From positions 186,001 through 250,000 of the forward strand of contig MU008202.1 of NCBI GenBank assembly GCA_010909165.1: 64,000 nt of DNA, written 5' to 3'. The DNA comes from Anthoceros angustus (lineage: Eukaryota; Streptophyta; Anthocerotopsida; Anthocerotales; Anthocerotaceae). The position numbers were made by a program, and so were the translations under genes. Under the pieces are notes generated by a model. That model was not told where the DNA came from and did no database searches. It was given only the letters and a program-made list of their open reading frames with translations. This document shows, piece after piece, positions 1 to 12,763 of this stretch; the first letter of the stretch is position 1; each line of letters opens with the position of its first letter.

Positions 1-1132
1 CCTGGCATGGATTTAGGAGCCCAGTATCCCATTGTCCCTACGCATTCCTGCACTTGAGGTTAGCCTGACTTGAATCACACAATCCTACAAAGCTTTGCTT
101 CCAAGGTCAAGTTGCTTCACATGCAGACTACGTTGCACCAGACAGTACTGTGTGTGCACTAACTTGCCCCTCGAGTGACTGTTTGGGAGAGCTTGTCCTT
201 GTCCATAGCAACTACCAGCCCAAATCACCCAATCGAGGAATAAAGCTGCCTCAGCTGCTGGGTCACGGCCGAATAGACTAGTCAATCCAGGCATGGACGG
301 TGTTGCGAGCTGCGATTCTTGATGGAAGCTTTTGCGAGAGGGCAGTGGAATTCGGCACTGGGTGGCAGCCCACAACACTCGCCTTCATCTGGCAGAGCTC
401 TGCGCGCTCACGATAACGAATGTTGAGCCTGAGAGAAATTTGTGATCGATCCACAGGCTCACGTTCTGGCTGTGCTTGCTCCTGCTCCTGACTATCCCAA
501 CTTCAACGCGTACGGCCTGTCAATGTGTCCTCGTTGCCATATCAATGGGTGCCGTTACGATCGCCATCGTATCCAAAACCGAGCCAACATTCATGGAGTC
601 ATGTTTCCGGCATCAATCACAGTTTTGAATCTTTATAGGTTAGATTTTATATTATCTGGTAATGAAAAAACCTTATATTTATAAAAAAATATAATATATA
701 AATAATTTTGAATAGTATGATTTCTTACAGCATAACTAAAAATATTTGAAAGGATACTCTAAATATTGCTTTGTTTACGAGGGTCGAAACTATATGCAAG
801 GTAGGTATAGAAATTGAAGGGATAGTGCCAGCTACAATAAGTTTGTATGATTATAAATTGTCATTGCGTGTGGTCCTGTATGGCCAATGCATTTGCTCCC
901 GCAAAAAGTGATAAAAAGCACCAACTTAGAACACGTATTACTAGGCAACTATTTAAAATATTACAGTGTAGTACAAGGCTGCACAATGAAATCATTAAAA
1001 AAATTTTGTCTAACGCTATTCGAGAATTTATGAGAGATTTTACAATACCTTTTCAATATCCATGAGGTTCAACTACCATTCAAAATTTTATCTTAGACCA
1101 ATATGTCACAAGGCATGTCAATATGATACAAT
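1..1132. other. Intergenic, no gene supported
   Basis: The first ~640 bases have mixed composition; after that the sequence turns strongly AT-rich. Short open frames occur on both strands (85-378 minus; 442-684 plus, opening on GTG). None shows a recognisable domain, so I do not call them genes. From about 916 onward the sequence resembles 3098 onward, the start of the duplicated unit described below. Confidence 0.5.
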
Positions 1133-1171
1133 GTGTTCTTGATTTGTTTGGTTATCAATTTGTATCTCACC

Positions 1172-1642
1172 ATGATTCCAAATATCTTCAAATTTCTTGG
1201 GCTTTTGCTTCACTTTTTTTACTTTTTTAAAATTACCAATGAGCAACCATTTGTATTTGACAGACATGGATGTTACAGACCTATATTGGATCCTTTAGAT
1301 ATAGGATTAGTTGTTATAAGATTTAATGTGATACAAATGTTACTAGAGATGTATAAGCTACCCAAACCAAGACCTCAACCAGATTCTTTGGAGTTTTATG
1401 TGCATACAAAGTTGCCTGAATTTGATGGAACACTATTCTGTCCGGATAACCCGCGTGATACACCACAACAATTACAAGCAAGGACAAAGCAATGTCATTC
1501 ATGCGTGGCATATGGGGTAGAGTTGCTGATGGACAAGTTATGTAAGTCTTACTCTAGTGCAAGTCTTTTATTCGATGAATGCTTCGTGGCTTATGAATAT
1601 GTTAAAATTGGAGGAGATTATTGTCCAATGCCGAAAAACTAA
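1172..1642 (+). CDS. Unknown protein, intact copy of a local duplicate
   Basis: Open frame of 156 residues from the first in-frame ATG (the frame extends upstream to a GTG at 1133). I do not recognise the family. It starts with a hydrophobic stretch (about residues 5-18), then a hydrophilic body with the segments LLEMYKLPKPRP and ARTKQCHSCVAYG. A second copy lies at 3689-4161 in the same orientation and has frameshifts and a stop. In the shared part many differences fall at third codon positions or are conservative, which suggests the frame was once under selection. It could be an exon of a larger gene or a domain carried by a mobile element. There is no clear promoter, and the flanks are AT-rich repeats. 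Confidence 0.4.
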   Translation: MIPNIFKFLGLLLHFFYFFKITNEQPFVFDRHGCYRPILDPLDIGLVVIRFNVIQMLLEMYKLPKPRPQPDSLEFYVHTKLPEFDGTLFCPDNPRDTPQQLQARTKQCHSCVAYGVELLMDKLCKSYSSASLLFDECFVAYEYVKIGGDYCPMPKN

Positions 1643-2125
1643 ATTGTAAGAGGACAATCTATATCATTGGACGAATTTGGTAACCAAGTGGCAATGTTGA
1701 ATACATAATGAACAAAAGATCCATATTTCAATAAAATAAGTCACTTGAATTTTATCAATAATCTAAGTTTTTCCTTATTATTTCAATAATCTAAGGCTGT
1801 CCTTATAATTTTAGGAGACCCAACTTCCACTTTTATGGAGACCATGTACATCAAAACAAATACAAGTGATGTGATAGGTGGATCTCAACTTGTAAAACTT
1901 TGAGCATACTTGCAAAGTCTTCGGATCTTAGGAGTGAATTGTGTACTCTAAGCTTTCTATCCAAGAAATCTTGAAGAGAAGATTAGATGTCAACAATAAC
2001 AGCAAGAAATAGCGATTACTTAGGAAGCCAACGAAGCTATTACATGTTATAGTTTATATGGGTGGTCTCACAGGGAAGCGGGGGAGTTTGGCGTGCTCAT
2101 CAAATATCTAACAATATTGATTAGT
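1643..2125. other. AT-rich intergenic, nothing recognised
   Basis: AT-rich sequence between the unknown open frame and the minisatellite. I see no gene, RNA or mobile-element end in it. Confidence 0.5.
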
Positions 2126-2126
2126 C

Positions 2127-2550
2127 TAGCTTGGGCACAATGATAGGGGTACAACCTGTCCATCTTGGGCACAATGACGTCGAACAACCAGTCCATCTTG
2201 GGCATAGTGACATCAAACAACCAGTCCATCTTGGGCACAGTGACGTCGAACGATCGGTCCATCTTGGGCATAGTGACATCAAACAACCAGTCCATCTTGG
2301 GCACAGTGACATCGAACGACCGCTCCATCGACCGCTCTATCTTGGGCACAGTGACATTGAACGACCGGTCCATCTTGGGCATAGTGACATCAAACAACCA
2401 GTCCATCTTGGGCACAGTGACATCGAACGACCGCTCCATCGACCGCTCTATCTTGGGCACAGTGACATTGAACGACCGGTCCATCTTGGGCATAGTGACA
2501 TCAAACAACTAGTCCATCTTGGGCACAATGACACTGAACAACCCGTCTCA
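2127..2550. repeat. 33-bp minisatellite, about 12 units
   Basis: Head-to-tail units of 33 bp, each containing CCATCTTGGGCAYAGTGACR. A roughly 111-bp higher-order block, consisting of three full units plus a shortened CATCGACCGCTC unit, is itself repeated. Because 33 is divisible by three, several frames stay open on both strands (for example 2068-2508 minus and 2131-2580 plus). The resulting proteins are pure repeats such as FDVTVPKMDRS and have no flanking unique domain, so I treat this as a repeat, not a gene. Diverged units run to about 2580. Confidence 0.92.
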
Positions 2551-2960
2551 AGCACGGTTAGGCCATCTCAGGCACGGTAACAGTAATCATAACCCACTCA
2601 GAATGCAAAACTTGCAGATGTTCAAAAATCCGAAAATGCGGATAGTTGAGAAGAAAGTTCGGAAGAAAAGCTTAGAAATCACATATATAGGATATTGAAG
2701 GCTATCCATTTCTAGAGACGAAATATGCTGCAATTGATCAAGGTCAAGGTGTAAATGCTTTTGTTCATTTTGTATGCTCGTAACTTTCCATCCTATAATG
2801 GTCATCAATCATTAGTAGATATTAACAATTCTTCTAGCTCTTCAAGGGTTAAAACTCATACAAGGCATAGAATTGCAAGGTAGATACTTTCTCTTAGCTC
2901 ATTTGACATGCTAGAGTAATTATGTACAGTTCTAAACTGTCCCTTCTAAACAACCAAAAA

Positions 2961-3112
2961 ATTTGCCGTTGCTGAAAGCACACGTATGTGTTAGAGAACA
3001 CTAATTTCTACATAGTTTGCTGTTACTAAAAGCACACGTATTACGGAACACCAATTTCCACTACGTTTGTTGTTGCTGAAAGCATACGTATTAGGGAATA
3101 CCAATTTAGAAC
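2961..3112. repeat. Three imperfect ~50-bp tandem repeats
   Basis: Three successive copies of a unit beginning near TTTGCYGTTGCTGAAAGCA and ending near ACACCAATTT, at about 2961, 3015 and 3065. The last copy runs into the sequence (from about 3098) that is shared with the unit at about 916. Confidence 0.7.
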
Positions 3113-3564
3113 ACGTATTCTGCTTGTACAATCACAATCATCAAGAAATCTATGTCTAACTATTTGAGAATTTGTGGCACATGTTTGTCTATACTTTTTC
3201 AATCATCCATGAGGTTCAACTACCAATTAAAATATTATAATATGGGAGCTTCAATATTACGAGAATAACATTTCACATTTAAAGAAATGAGATGCCAAAA
3301 TGTATGATATAATATTATACTATGTGCCTATGTTTACATGCATTGGTATATACTAGTTTGAGGTCGAAATGATCAAAGATCAAGTATGAAAATAGTATTA
3401 CGATTTTTGTTGGTGTTTGTTAAAAAGTAAATTTTATACTTTTGAGCAAAGACAAATTATTGGAAAAAAAATCTAATTAGAAAAAAAAATCTTATTAATA
3501 AAAATTCTTTACTGTAAGTAATGTTATCAATTAAATTTTACAAATTTAATTTGGAGAGAACGTG

Positions 3565-3660
3565 AAGAATTTATAAATATGCAGAGATGGAAAGTCCCAT
3601 CTACACCCGGGCGATGAGAACAACTCTCTAGAGGGCTCCAGGCCAAGGGGGACTACCCTA
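3565..3660 (-). mobile_element. 3' end fragment of a LINE-like retroelement
   Basis: Read on the minus strand, this matches the fragment at 30361-30473 in layout: a GGGGGACTA-like block (plus-strand sense), then a block containing GATGGAAA..CATCTAC, then a short AT-rich tail. This is the usual structure of a 5'-truncated LINE 3' untranslated end in plants. No target-site duplication was found for this copy. Confidence 0.55.
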
Positions 3661-3688
3661 TGTTATGATAATAGATATGTATCTCACC

Positions 3689-4161
3689 ATGATTGGAACT
3701 ATATTCAAATTTGCGGTTTTTTTTTATCTCATGCTTTCTACTTCTTTAGGATCACCAATGGGTAGTCCTTTGTATATAACAGACATGGATGTATTCAACC
3801 TATATTGGATCCTCTAGACATAGGATTAAGTATTAAACGATTCCACTTGCTACAAATGTTACTAGAGATGTACAAGCTACCCAAACCCAGACCTCATGGC
3901 AATGTTTTTGAGTTTTATGTCATAAAAAGTTGCCAGAATTTGAAGAAACACAATATTGTCCTGGTAGCTCACTTGATACATCCGAACAATTATAAGGTAG
4001 GACAAAGCAATGTCATTCATGTGTGGCTTATGGGGCAGGGTTGCTTATGGACAAGTTGTGGAAGTCTTACTTTGGTGCAACTGTTGTTTTAAAGGAATGT
4101 ATTGAGGCTTTATGACTATGCAAAAATTGGAGGAGATCATTGTCTAGTGCCGAGAAACTAA
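3689..4161 (+). pseudogene. Decayed copy of the unknown gene at 1172-1642
   Basis: Aligns with the 1172-1642 frame from the ACCATGATT start through DPLDIG, LLEMYKLPKPRP and TKQCHSCVAYG to the end. It is broken by a frameshift early in the N-terminal part, another near 3927 (CATAAAAAG against CATACAAAG), a TAA in place of a Gln codon near 3991, and an extra T near 4115. The unit is in direct orientation about 2.5 kb downstream of the intact copy. The minisatellite and a LINE fragment lie between them. Confidence 0.75.
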
Positions 4162-4789
4162 ATCAAAATAGGAAAATCTATATCAAAATGGATTAAATTC
4201 TTCTATGTGATCTATATTCTTTTATCACCTCAATTTTATTCAAGTTTGTTATTGAGTTTTCTAGATAGAATTTAATGTAATTTGTATATAAATTATGAAA
4301 TTTAACATATGCAACTTCTCATATCCACATACTAAGATTGTAATATAATTCTAGTACTAGAATTGACAAAAGTTCAAATGATTTTTTCAACCAAGTACTC
4401 TATCTTTGTAAACCATGCATAATGGCCGTCCTTGAGGATGGTAGATTAAAAAACAAGGTTTGCATTCAAATTGCACTTAACAGTCTAGCAATAGAGTATT
4501 GTCAATGTGCACAAAGCTGTACTCCTAAGGAGACTATAAATCAAAACAAACGCAGAGCATGTGAACGGTAGACTGACTCATGTGGAAGTTCAAATGTATA
4601 AAATGAGGTAACATTCTCGTCACTATATTTTTAAGCATCTTAACTTATTTCTTAACTTGCATCTTAACAAGCTTACACCCTCTCCTTAGGTTATAAAGGG
4701 AGAAAGAAGAGGACTGCCAATGATACCGATGGTCACCATCCCTGCTCTGAATCAATCCAAGGACTATATGTGGTTCTGGTGACCGTCTC
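4162..4789. other. AT-rich intergenic, nothing recognised
   Basis: AT-rich up to about 4680, then rising in GC as the PPR remnant begins. No gene or element is supported. Confidence 0.5.
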
Positions 4790-5745
4790 GGGTATGATAA
4801 CCTTGATATCACATGTCCACATGCACAAATGGTCTTATGACAACTTATTATTAAATGCAGATGCTCACCTTCCAGGTTGTGCATTTGCCGCCGACTTGGA
4901 ATCTGGCAGAAAAGTACACTCTTCTAAACTTGGTTGTTGGCACCTCCCCGGTGGACATGTATGCAAAATGTGGCAAACTGAAGATGAAGATGCAGGCCAG
5001 GGTTTTGACAGCACAGCCACGAAGGATGTTGTGATATGGAATGCCCTGATATTTGGTTACGGACACAGAATGTGGAGACAAGGAATGCCCTGATCGCTGG
5101 GTATGCCGAGCAAGGGCTTGGACATGAGGCACTTGTTATGGAATGCCCTGATTGCTGAGTATCTATACCAAATTTGGGGAAGTGAAACATGCACGCCAGG
5201 TTTTTGACAGCTTGAACACGAAGAATGTGGTGACGTGGAATGGCCTGATTGCTGGATATGCAGAGCAAGGACTCAGCCGATGGAGCAAGAGGGCCTCAGT
5301 TGGGCTAACCCTGTTACTTTTGCTTGCCTTTCTGAAGGCCTGTACAAGCACCGGTGGCTTACAGAAGGGCAGGCAGCTGCACTAACAGATTGCGGAAAGA
5401 GTGCTGTCGGATACCTCAGTGGCTGGCAACTGCCTGGTGGACAGTGTATGCAGAATGTGGTGAACCGGAAGACGCACGCCAGGGTTTTTGACACCACGAA
5501 CACATAGGATGTGGTGGCCCTGATAGCCGGGTGTGCTGAGCAAGCGCTCGGACCAAGAGGTGCTTGTTCTGCAAGGACAAATGGGGCCGGGGGGCCTGAC
5601 TATGTTACTTTTTGCATGCCTTGGGAAAGGCCTGTGGAAGCTCTGCTGCCTCACAGAAGGGCAGGCATCTGCACTTACAGACTGTTGAAAGAGGACTGCT
5701 GGATGAAGTGGTGGTGGGGAACTGCCCTGTTCCTGTTCGTTTAGG
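4790..5745 (+). pseudogene. Decayed PPR (PLS-class) gene fragment
   Basis: Three or more degenerate pentatricopeptide repeats can be read on the plus strand by switching frames. Examples are TKDVVIWNALIFGYG near 5016, FDSLNTKNVVTWNGLIAGYA at about 5205-5265, then a LKACTSTGGLQKGRQLH block, and a VALIAGCAEQAL-like block at about 5511. The module order matches the intact PPR gene at 37.6 kb, but frameshifts and stops interrupt every module (for instance TAG after the DTTNT segment at about 5504). There is no start region and no E or DYW domain. It ends close to the tubulin 5' region. Confidence 0.85.
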
Positions 5746-6139
5746 GATTTGTCTCATATTTTCACAAAGGTGATACGATTCCTCGCGGAAGATGAATCCG
5801 TTTGGCGAGGAATGGTGGAAGGGAACGGGGGGTGTGAGAAAGCGGTTTCGGCGCGCCCATTGTGCAAGGAGCAGCGGTGGACGGCCGAACTCCGCGGCAG
5901 TTAAAATGGCCGCACTCCGCGGCAGTTGAACCTCCCTGGTTCCCCCCTGCTGGGCCGCACTCCCTGGAAGGTGGATGGTGGCCCTTCTGCGCTCGTCGCC
6001 CCCACCACGCCCCACCGCACAAGTGCAGTGCGCAGAGGCGTCGCCATCGCGATATCGATCGGATCCGGAGGCGCGCCTCCCGAATCGCACTTGATCCCGA
6101 TTCCACTACGCCGGATCGCCATCCCCATCCGCCGCCAAC
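5746..6139 (+). promoter_or_regulatory. Upstream region of alpha-tubulin
   Basis: About 400 bp between the PPR remnant and the tubulin start codon. It is GC-rich and contains a local duplication of the CTCCGCGGCAGTT type at 5888-5930. Presumably it holds the promoter and 5' leader. I see no clear TATA box, and the open frames on both strands look incidental. Confidence 0.5.
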
Positions 6140-7997
<1,858 letters not shown>

Positions 7998-8903
7998 GCC
8001 ATAGGTCATGTTGCTGTCCACGCTACACTTTTTCTGCACGCACCCATCAGGTTCACTCACATGTATGTGCACAATGCACCTTGGAACTGTTCAAGTTTCT
8101 TCTCCCTTCTCCCTTTCACACTTCAGCTCAGCTCAGCTCAGCTCAGCTGATCATGAGTCCCGGTGTAGTCATACATAGTGCCACTTTCTACATCGTCTTC
8201 CTCCTCTGGACACTCCAGCACTGCACTTTTAAGTTGGACTTTATTAAGTATGTATGTATTCAACTAGATCACACGACCGGTACATTTTACACATATTAAT
8301 TTTTTTAACAATTTTTACAATCTCCTTTAATGAGAAAATAAATTTTAAACAAATTTCCTAAAAATCACTTAAATATAACGATTCGTTAATTCTCTCTCTC
8401 TCGCATGTAGTAAACAACATGCTGCATATTTTACAACTTTGCATGCTTTCTGCTTTGGGGAGTCAATGCCGAATACTTCTGGAATAGAGAGAGCTTTCTT
8501 GCCGCAGGGGTGGGCACTTGTATCCCCAGCTTGTCCACAAGATTTTTTTCTTCATCTTGGATGGACTAGATTAGTTAGTTTATAGGACTATGATTAGTCA
8601 AATCTAAACTTCTAACTTATCTACTCCTTGCACCAACTATATCGATGCATCTTCCTTCTTGCCCTAAGTTGGCCTCCTTTACCTAGATCTACATATATCT
8701 CTATGCTTAGGGCCCATATGACCACTGATCAAAAGCCCTCATTACTTATCTTCATCAAGCCTAGATCTCTAGCCGTCTTGTCCATTCACGGCAACTGGCC
8801 GTGATATGTGGGATATTTTCTTCTCTTAAAATAAAAAGTCAAAGTATCATCTTTAAAACACACCAATCTTAGCTGGTTACATTATGTTTATATTCCTTTA
8901 GTG
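7998..8903. other. Tubulin 3' region and AT-rich spacer
   Basis: The tubulin 3' flank includes a short AGCTC pentamer run at about 8122-8146. After about 8280 the sequence becomes AT-rich with no coding signal up to the tandem duplication that starts at 8904. Confidence 0.55.
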
Positions 8904-10483
8904 CTTCGCACAAGGGAACTTGACATGCCCCATGACATTGGTGAGAAGTGGACCTTTTAGTGTTTTGTTTTTTAAAATTTCATGATTGGTGATATTGTGT
9001 ATTTTTGGTGATATTGTAAACCAGTTTCGCCACACTTTAATTTTTGTTCTTACTGATCAGAAGAGACTTGTCAATATGGATTTGCCAAGTATATATTCAA
9101 AAGGGTTATATATATATTTTTGGTCATTTATATAGCGGGGAATTGAAGGTGAATGCCTTGGATTTACTACTTTTTGTGATTTTTTACTTTTTGATCTACT
9201 ATGGTCTCGAGGGCGGATTGGTAATTATATGGCAGAAAAGGCTAATTAGGTATAAATTTGCCAAGTGTATGTACAAAAGGGTTCTATATTTTTGTCATTT
9301 ATACATCGGGGAATTGGATGTGGATGCCTGTTATTGACTATTGTCTATGAAGTTTGCCTTCCGAGACACTATGGTCTCGAGTAAAAGTTTACAAGGATGA
9401 TGTAAACAGAATCTGTGGATTTATGGATTATGATGGTGGTTGCAAGCTTTTTGTAAATATTTGTACGAAAAGTGATTCGATTTTGCAGTATTAATCTATG
9501 TACTATCAATTGTATGAATAGTAATTTGATGTATGTATGAAAAACATAGGATGAGGCATAATTTGTGAACTAACTTTTTATTTTCTATGATGCAAGGGAA
9601 AAAGTTGAAAATAGGTTTAATCTCGTTTTTCAGTAATGTATTCTAGTCTGAATTGATGTTATGGTGCTTGTGGCAATAATCCCAGGCGACGTTGATTTGT
9701 GATAGATTCTGCTGTTTGAAGGAATGCTGCAAAGGCTTCCAGCGTTTTCTGCAACAGAAATTTAGGATCCGTTGCCCACTTTGAGGTAGCAGGTACCTTG
9801 TCTCTAGCTTCTTGATATGCTGGGTAGTCAAAGACAAAATGTTTCTCTTCTCCTATTGCTCTTGATTGGCATTGCTGGCAAATTCTCATAGCTCTTTCTT
9901 TTTCTTTCGTCTTGGTCACAACTTCCAGATAATGAGCCTCGCATCTAAATTTTGCCATTAGCTGTAGAAGGTTGATCCTTAGATAGCATTGAACAAAGTA
10001 TGCTATGCTCGCCTCACATCTAAATTTTGCCATTAGCTGTTGAAGGTTGATCCTTAGATAGCATTGAACAATGTATGCTCTAATGGGTGTTGTCGACATA
10101 GAGGGCTTTGTCCACCTTTAGAGGTTTGCTGGGCCACGTCGTTAATATGTAGCCCTTCTTAATATCTTCTGACCATATTGTGAGCTGTATTCACTGACCG
10201 GCTTTTCCATTTTCTATTGGAATTTGCTGCTCTGTGATTGCCAAGCTTGGTATCCTTTCACAACTCATTGACGTAATGCGTTGTACATACCTGGTGGTCT
10301 CTATGAAGCCGTGGATTTCAACTAAGTATTGTCCAAGTTCTGCTAATATGATTTCTCTTGGAGTTCTCTGCTTGATGTTGATCGAGTTCTCTCATCTAGC
10401 TCAGTTTTGTAATCTTAATTTGTATTAGCTTAAAGTGGGAAAAAAAGAACCAGGACAACTGTGGACTGTTCCTGCTTTGCCTT
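8904..10483. repeat. Tandem segmental duplication, copy A (~1.58 kb)
   Basis: This block and 10484-12052 are direct, adjacent copies. Both start at CTTCGCACAAGG and end at TTTGCCTTCTTCG. They are nearly identical, and many of the differences are one-base changes in homopolymer runs. Each contains a minus-strand remnant of a non-LTR reverse-transcriptase protein (9659-10099 here) and an internal ~80-bp duplication around 9945-10080. Confidence 0.9.
9659..10099 (-). mobile_element. C-terminal remnant of LINE-type reverse transcriptase
   Basis: A 146-residue frame with the layout MRICQQCQ..IGEEKHFVFDYPAYQEARDKV, followed by a FAAFLQTAESI segment. This Cys-x2-Cys, His, CP-x-Y-like pattern followed by a helix is typical of the extreme C terminus of plant non-LTR (LINE) ORF2 proteins. 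The usual Cys before the Pro is Tyr here. The reverse-transcriptase core itself is absent. The segment RCEA and its flanks occurs twice because of an internal ~80-bp duplication. It is an inactive fragment. Confidence 0.65.
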
Positions 10484-12052
10484 CTTCGCACAAGGAACTT
10501 GACATGCCCCATGACATTGGTGAGAAGTGGACCTTTAGTGTTTTGTTTTTAAAATTTCATGATTGGTGATATTGTGTATTTTGGTGATATTGTAAACCAG
10601 TTTCGCCACACTTTAATTTTTGTTCTTCGATCAAGAGACTTGTCAATATGGATTTGCCAAGTATATATTCAAAAGGGTTATATATATATTTTGGTCATTT
10701 ATATAGCGGGAATTGAAGGTGAATGCCTTGGATTTACTACTTTTGTGATTTTTACTTTTGATCTACTATGGTCTCGAGGGCGGATTGGTAATTATATGGC
10801 GAAAAGGCTAATTAGGTATAAATTTTGCCAAGTGTATGTACAAAAGGGTTCTATATTTTTGTCATTTATACATCGGGAATTGGATGTGGATGCATATTGA
10901 CTATTGTCTATGAAGTTTGCCTTCCGAGACACTATGGTCTCGAGTAAAAGTTTACAAGGATGATGTAAACAGAATCTGTGGATTTATGGATTATGATGGT
11001 GGTTGCAAGCTTTTTGTAAATATTTGTACGAAAAGTGATTCGATTTTGCAGTATTAATCTATGTACTATCAATTGTATGAATAGTAATTTGATGTATGTA
11101 TGACGAAAAACATAGGATGAGGCATAATTTGTGAACTAACTTTTTATTTTCTATGATGCAAGGGAAAAAGTTGAAAATAGGTTTAATCTCGTTTTTCAGT
11201 AATGTATTCTAGTCTGAATTGATGTTATGGTGCTTGTGGCAATAATCCCAGGCGACGTTGATTTGTGATAGATTCTGCTGTTTGAAGGAATGCCGCAAAG
11301 GCTTCCAGCTTTCGCAATGTAAATTTAGGATCCGTTGCCCACTTTGAGGTAGCAGTACCTTGTCTCTAGCTTCTTGATATGCTGGGTAGTCAAAGACAAA
11401 ATGTTTCTCTTCTCCTATTGCTCTTGATTGGCATTGCCGGCAAATTCTCATAGCTCTTTCTTTCTTTCGCCTTGGTCACAACTTCCGGATAATGAGCCTC
11501 GCATCTAAATTTTGCCATTAGCTGTAGAAGGTTGATCCTTAGATAGCATTGAACAAAGTATGCTATGCTCGCCTCACATCTAAATTTTGCCATTAGCTGT
11601 TGAAGGTTGATCCTTAGATAGCATTGAACAATGTATGCTCTGCTCTAATGGGTGTTGTCGACATAGAGGGCTTTGTCCACCTTTAGAGGTTTGCTGGGCC
11701 ACGTCGTTAATATGTAGCCCTTCTTAATATCTTCTGACCATATTGTATTTTGGTGATATTGTGTATTTTTCATTTTCTATTGGAATTTGCTGCTCTGTGA
11801 TTGCCAAGCTTGGTATCCTTTCACAACTCATTGACGTAATGCGTTGTACATACCTGGTGGTCTCTATGAAGCCGTGGATTTCAACTAAGTATTGTCCAAG
11901 TTCTGCTAATATGATTTCTCTTGGAGTTCTCTGCTTGATGTTGATCGAGTTCTCTCATCTAGCTCAGTTTTGTAATCTTAATTTGTATTAGCTTAAAGTG
12001 GGAAAAAAAGAACCAGGACAACTGTGGACTGTTCCTGCTTTGCCTTCTTCGG
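10484..12052. repeat. Tandem segmental duplication, copy B (~1.57 kb)
   Basis: Second copy of the 8904-10483 block in the same orientation. Many of the differences from copy A are losses of one base in runs (for example GCGGGG to GCGGG near 10708). A small rearrangement around 11745-11770 repeats TTTTGGTGATATTGTGTATT in place of copy A's sequence. Confidence 0.9.
11209..11593 (-). mobile_element. Second copy of the LINE reverse-transcriptase remnant, frameshifted
   Basis: The same MRICRQCQ..HFVFDYPAYQEARDKV segment as at 9659-10099. Loss of bases near 11350 shifts the frame after DKV and again upstream, so the protein is split over two frames. Confidence 0.65.
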
Positions 12053-12763
12053 GCACATCATTTTCTCCCTGAGCTAGAACATACAGATTAATCTAGTTCA
12101 GTTTTATAATATATTATATAGATTATCTTACAGATATACCAGTCTTATGCATGGAACTTAATTCTATATATGATCTTAATTTTTACAATCTTGAAAAACA
12201 CATCAATCCTATCTAATCTAGTTTGGTTTTATCTTAGTTATGATCTTAGTTTCCTTGTAATGCACTTGTGAAGTACCTGCATAACCAGATTCTTTTCCAT
12301 TCTGATCCTGCCAGGCGGCACGCGGTCGTTGGAACACTGTGCACGGGGCATGAGCGACCGTTTAAAAAAATCTCACGAAAATATCGAGGAGGTGATGCTT
12401 TGTATGGAGTGTCAGTGGGTGCTGATCCATGATCCGGTTACGGGGAGTTAACGAGACTGACAGATTTTGTTTGTGTGAACGACTACCTAAAGTCCCAAGT
12501 GTACAAGAAAGCTCTTCCCACCGGCACTGTGGTTGTGTGTGGCGTCTTCTCGACGCCGGAAGTCCTTTGCAGTCTTCCTGGTTTATGTGGGTAGCTGGAT
12601 GTGTTGTGAATTCTGTGAAAACTAGGATTGTGACATTCTCCTTGTCGTTGTGCCCTGTTACGCTCCCCTGCCCCGTCGCATGATCGGGCTGAAGACCTGC
12701 TTCCAGGTTCCTTACACACTCACGCGTAGGTGTGTGTGAGCGAGGTTATAGAAACTGGCAGGA
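12053..12763 (+). promoter_or_regulatory. Upstream region of the F-box gene
   Basis: AT-rich to about 12300, then GC-balanced. The last ~400 bp carry an open frame (12429-12683) with no recognisable domain, and are more likely leader or promoter of the gene that starts at 12764. Confidence 0.45.

Noticed and set aside
2068-2580. Repeat-protein genes of 115-149 residues in several frames
   Set aside because: They are openings of a minisatellite whose unit is divisible by three; there is no unique flanking domain or splice support.
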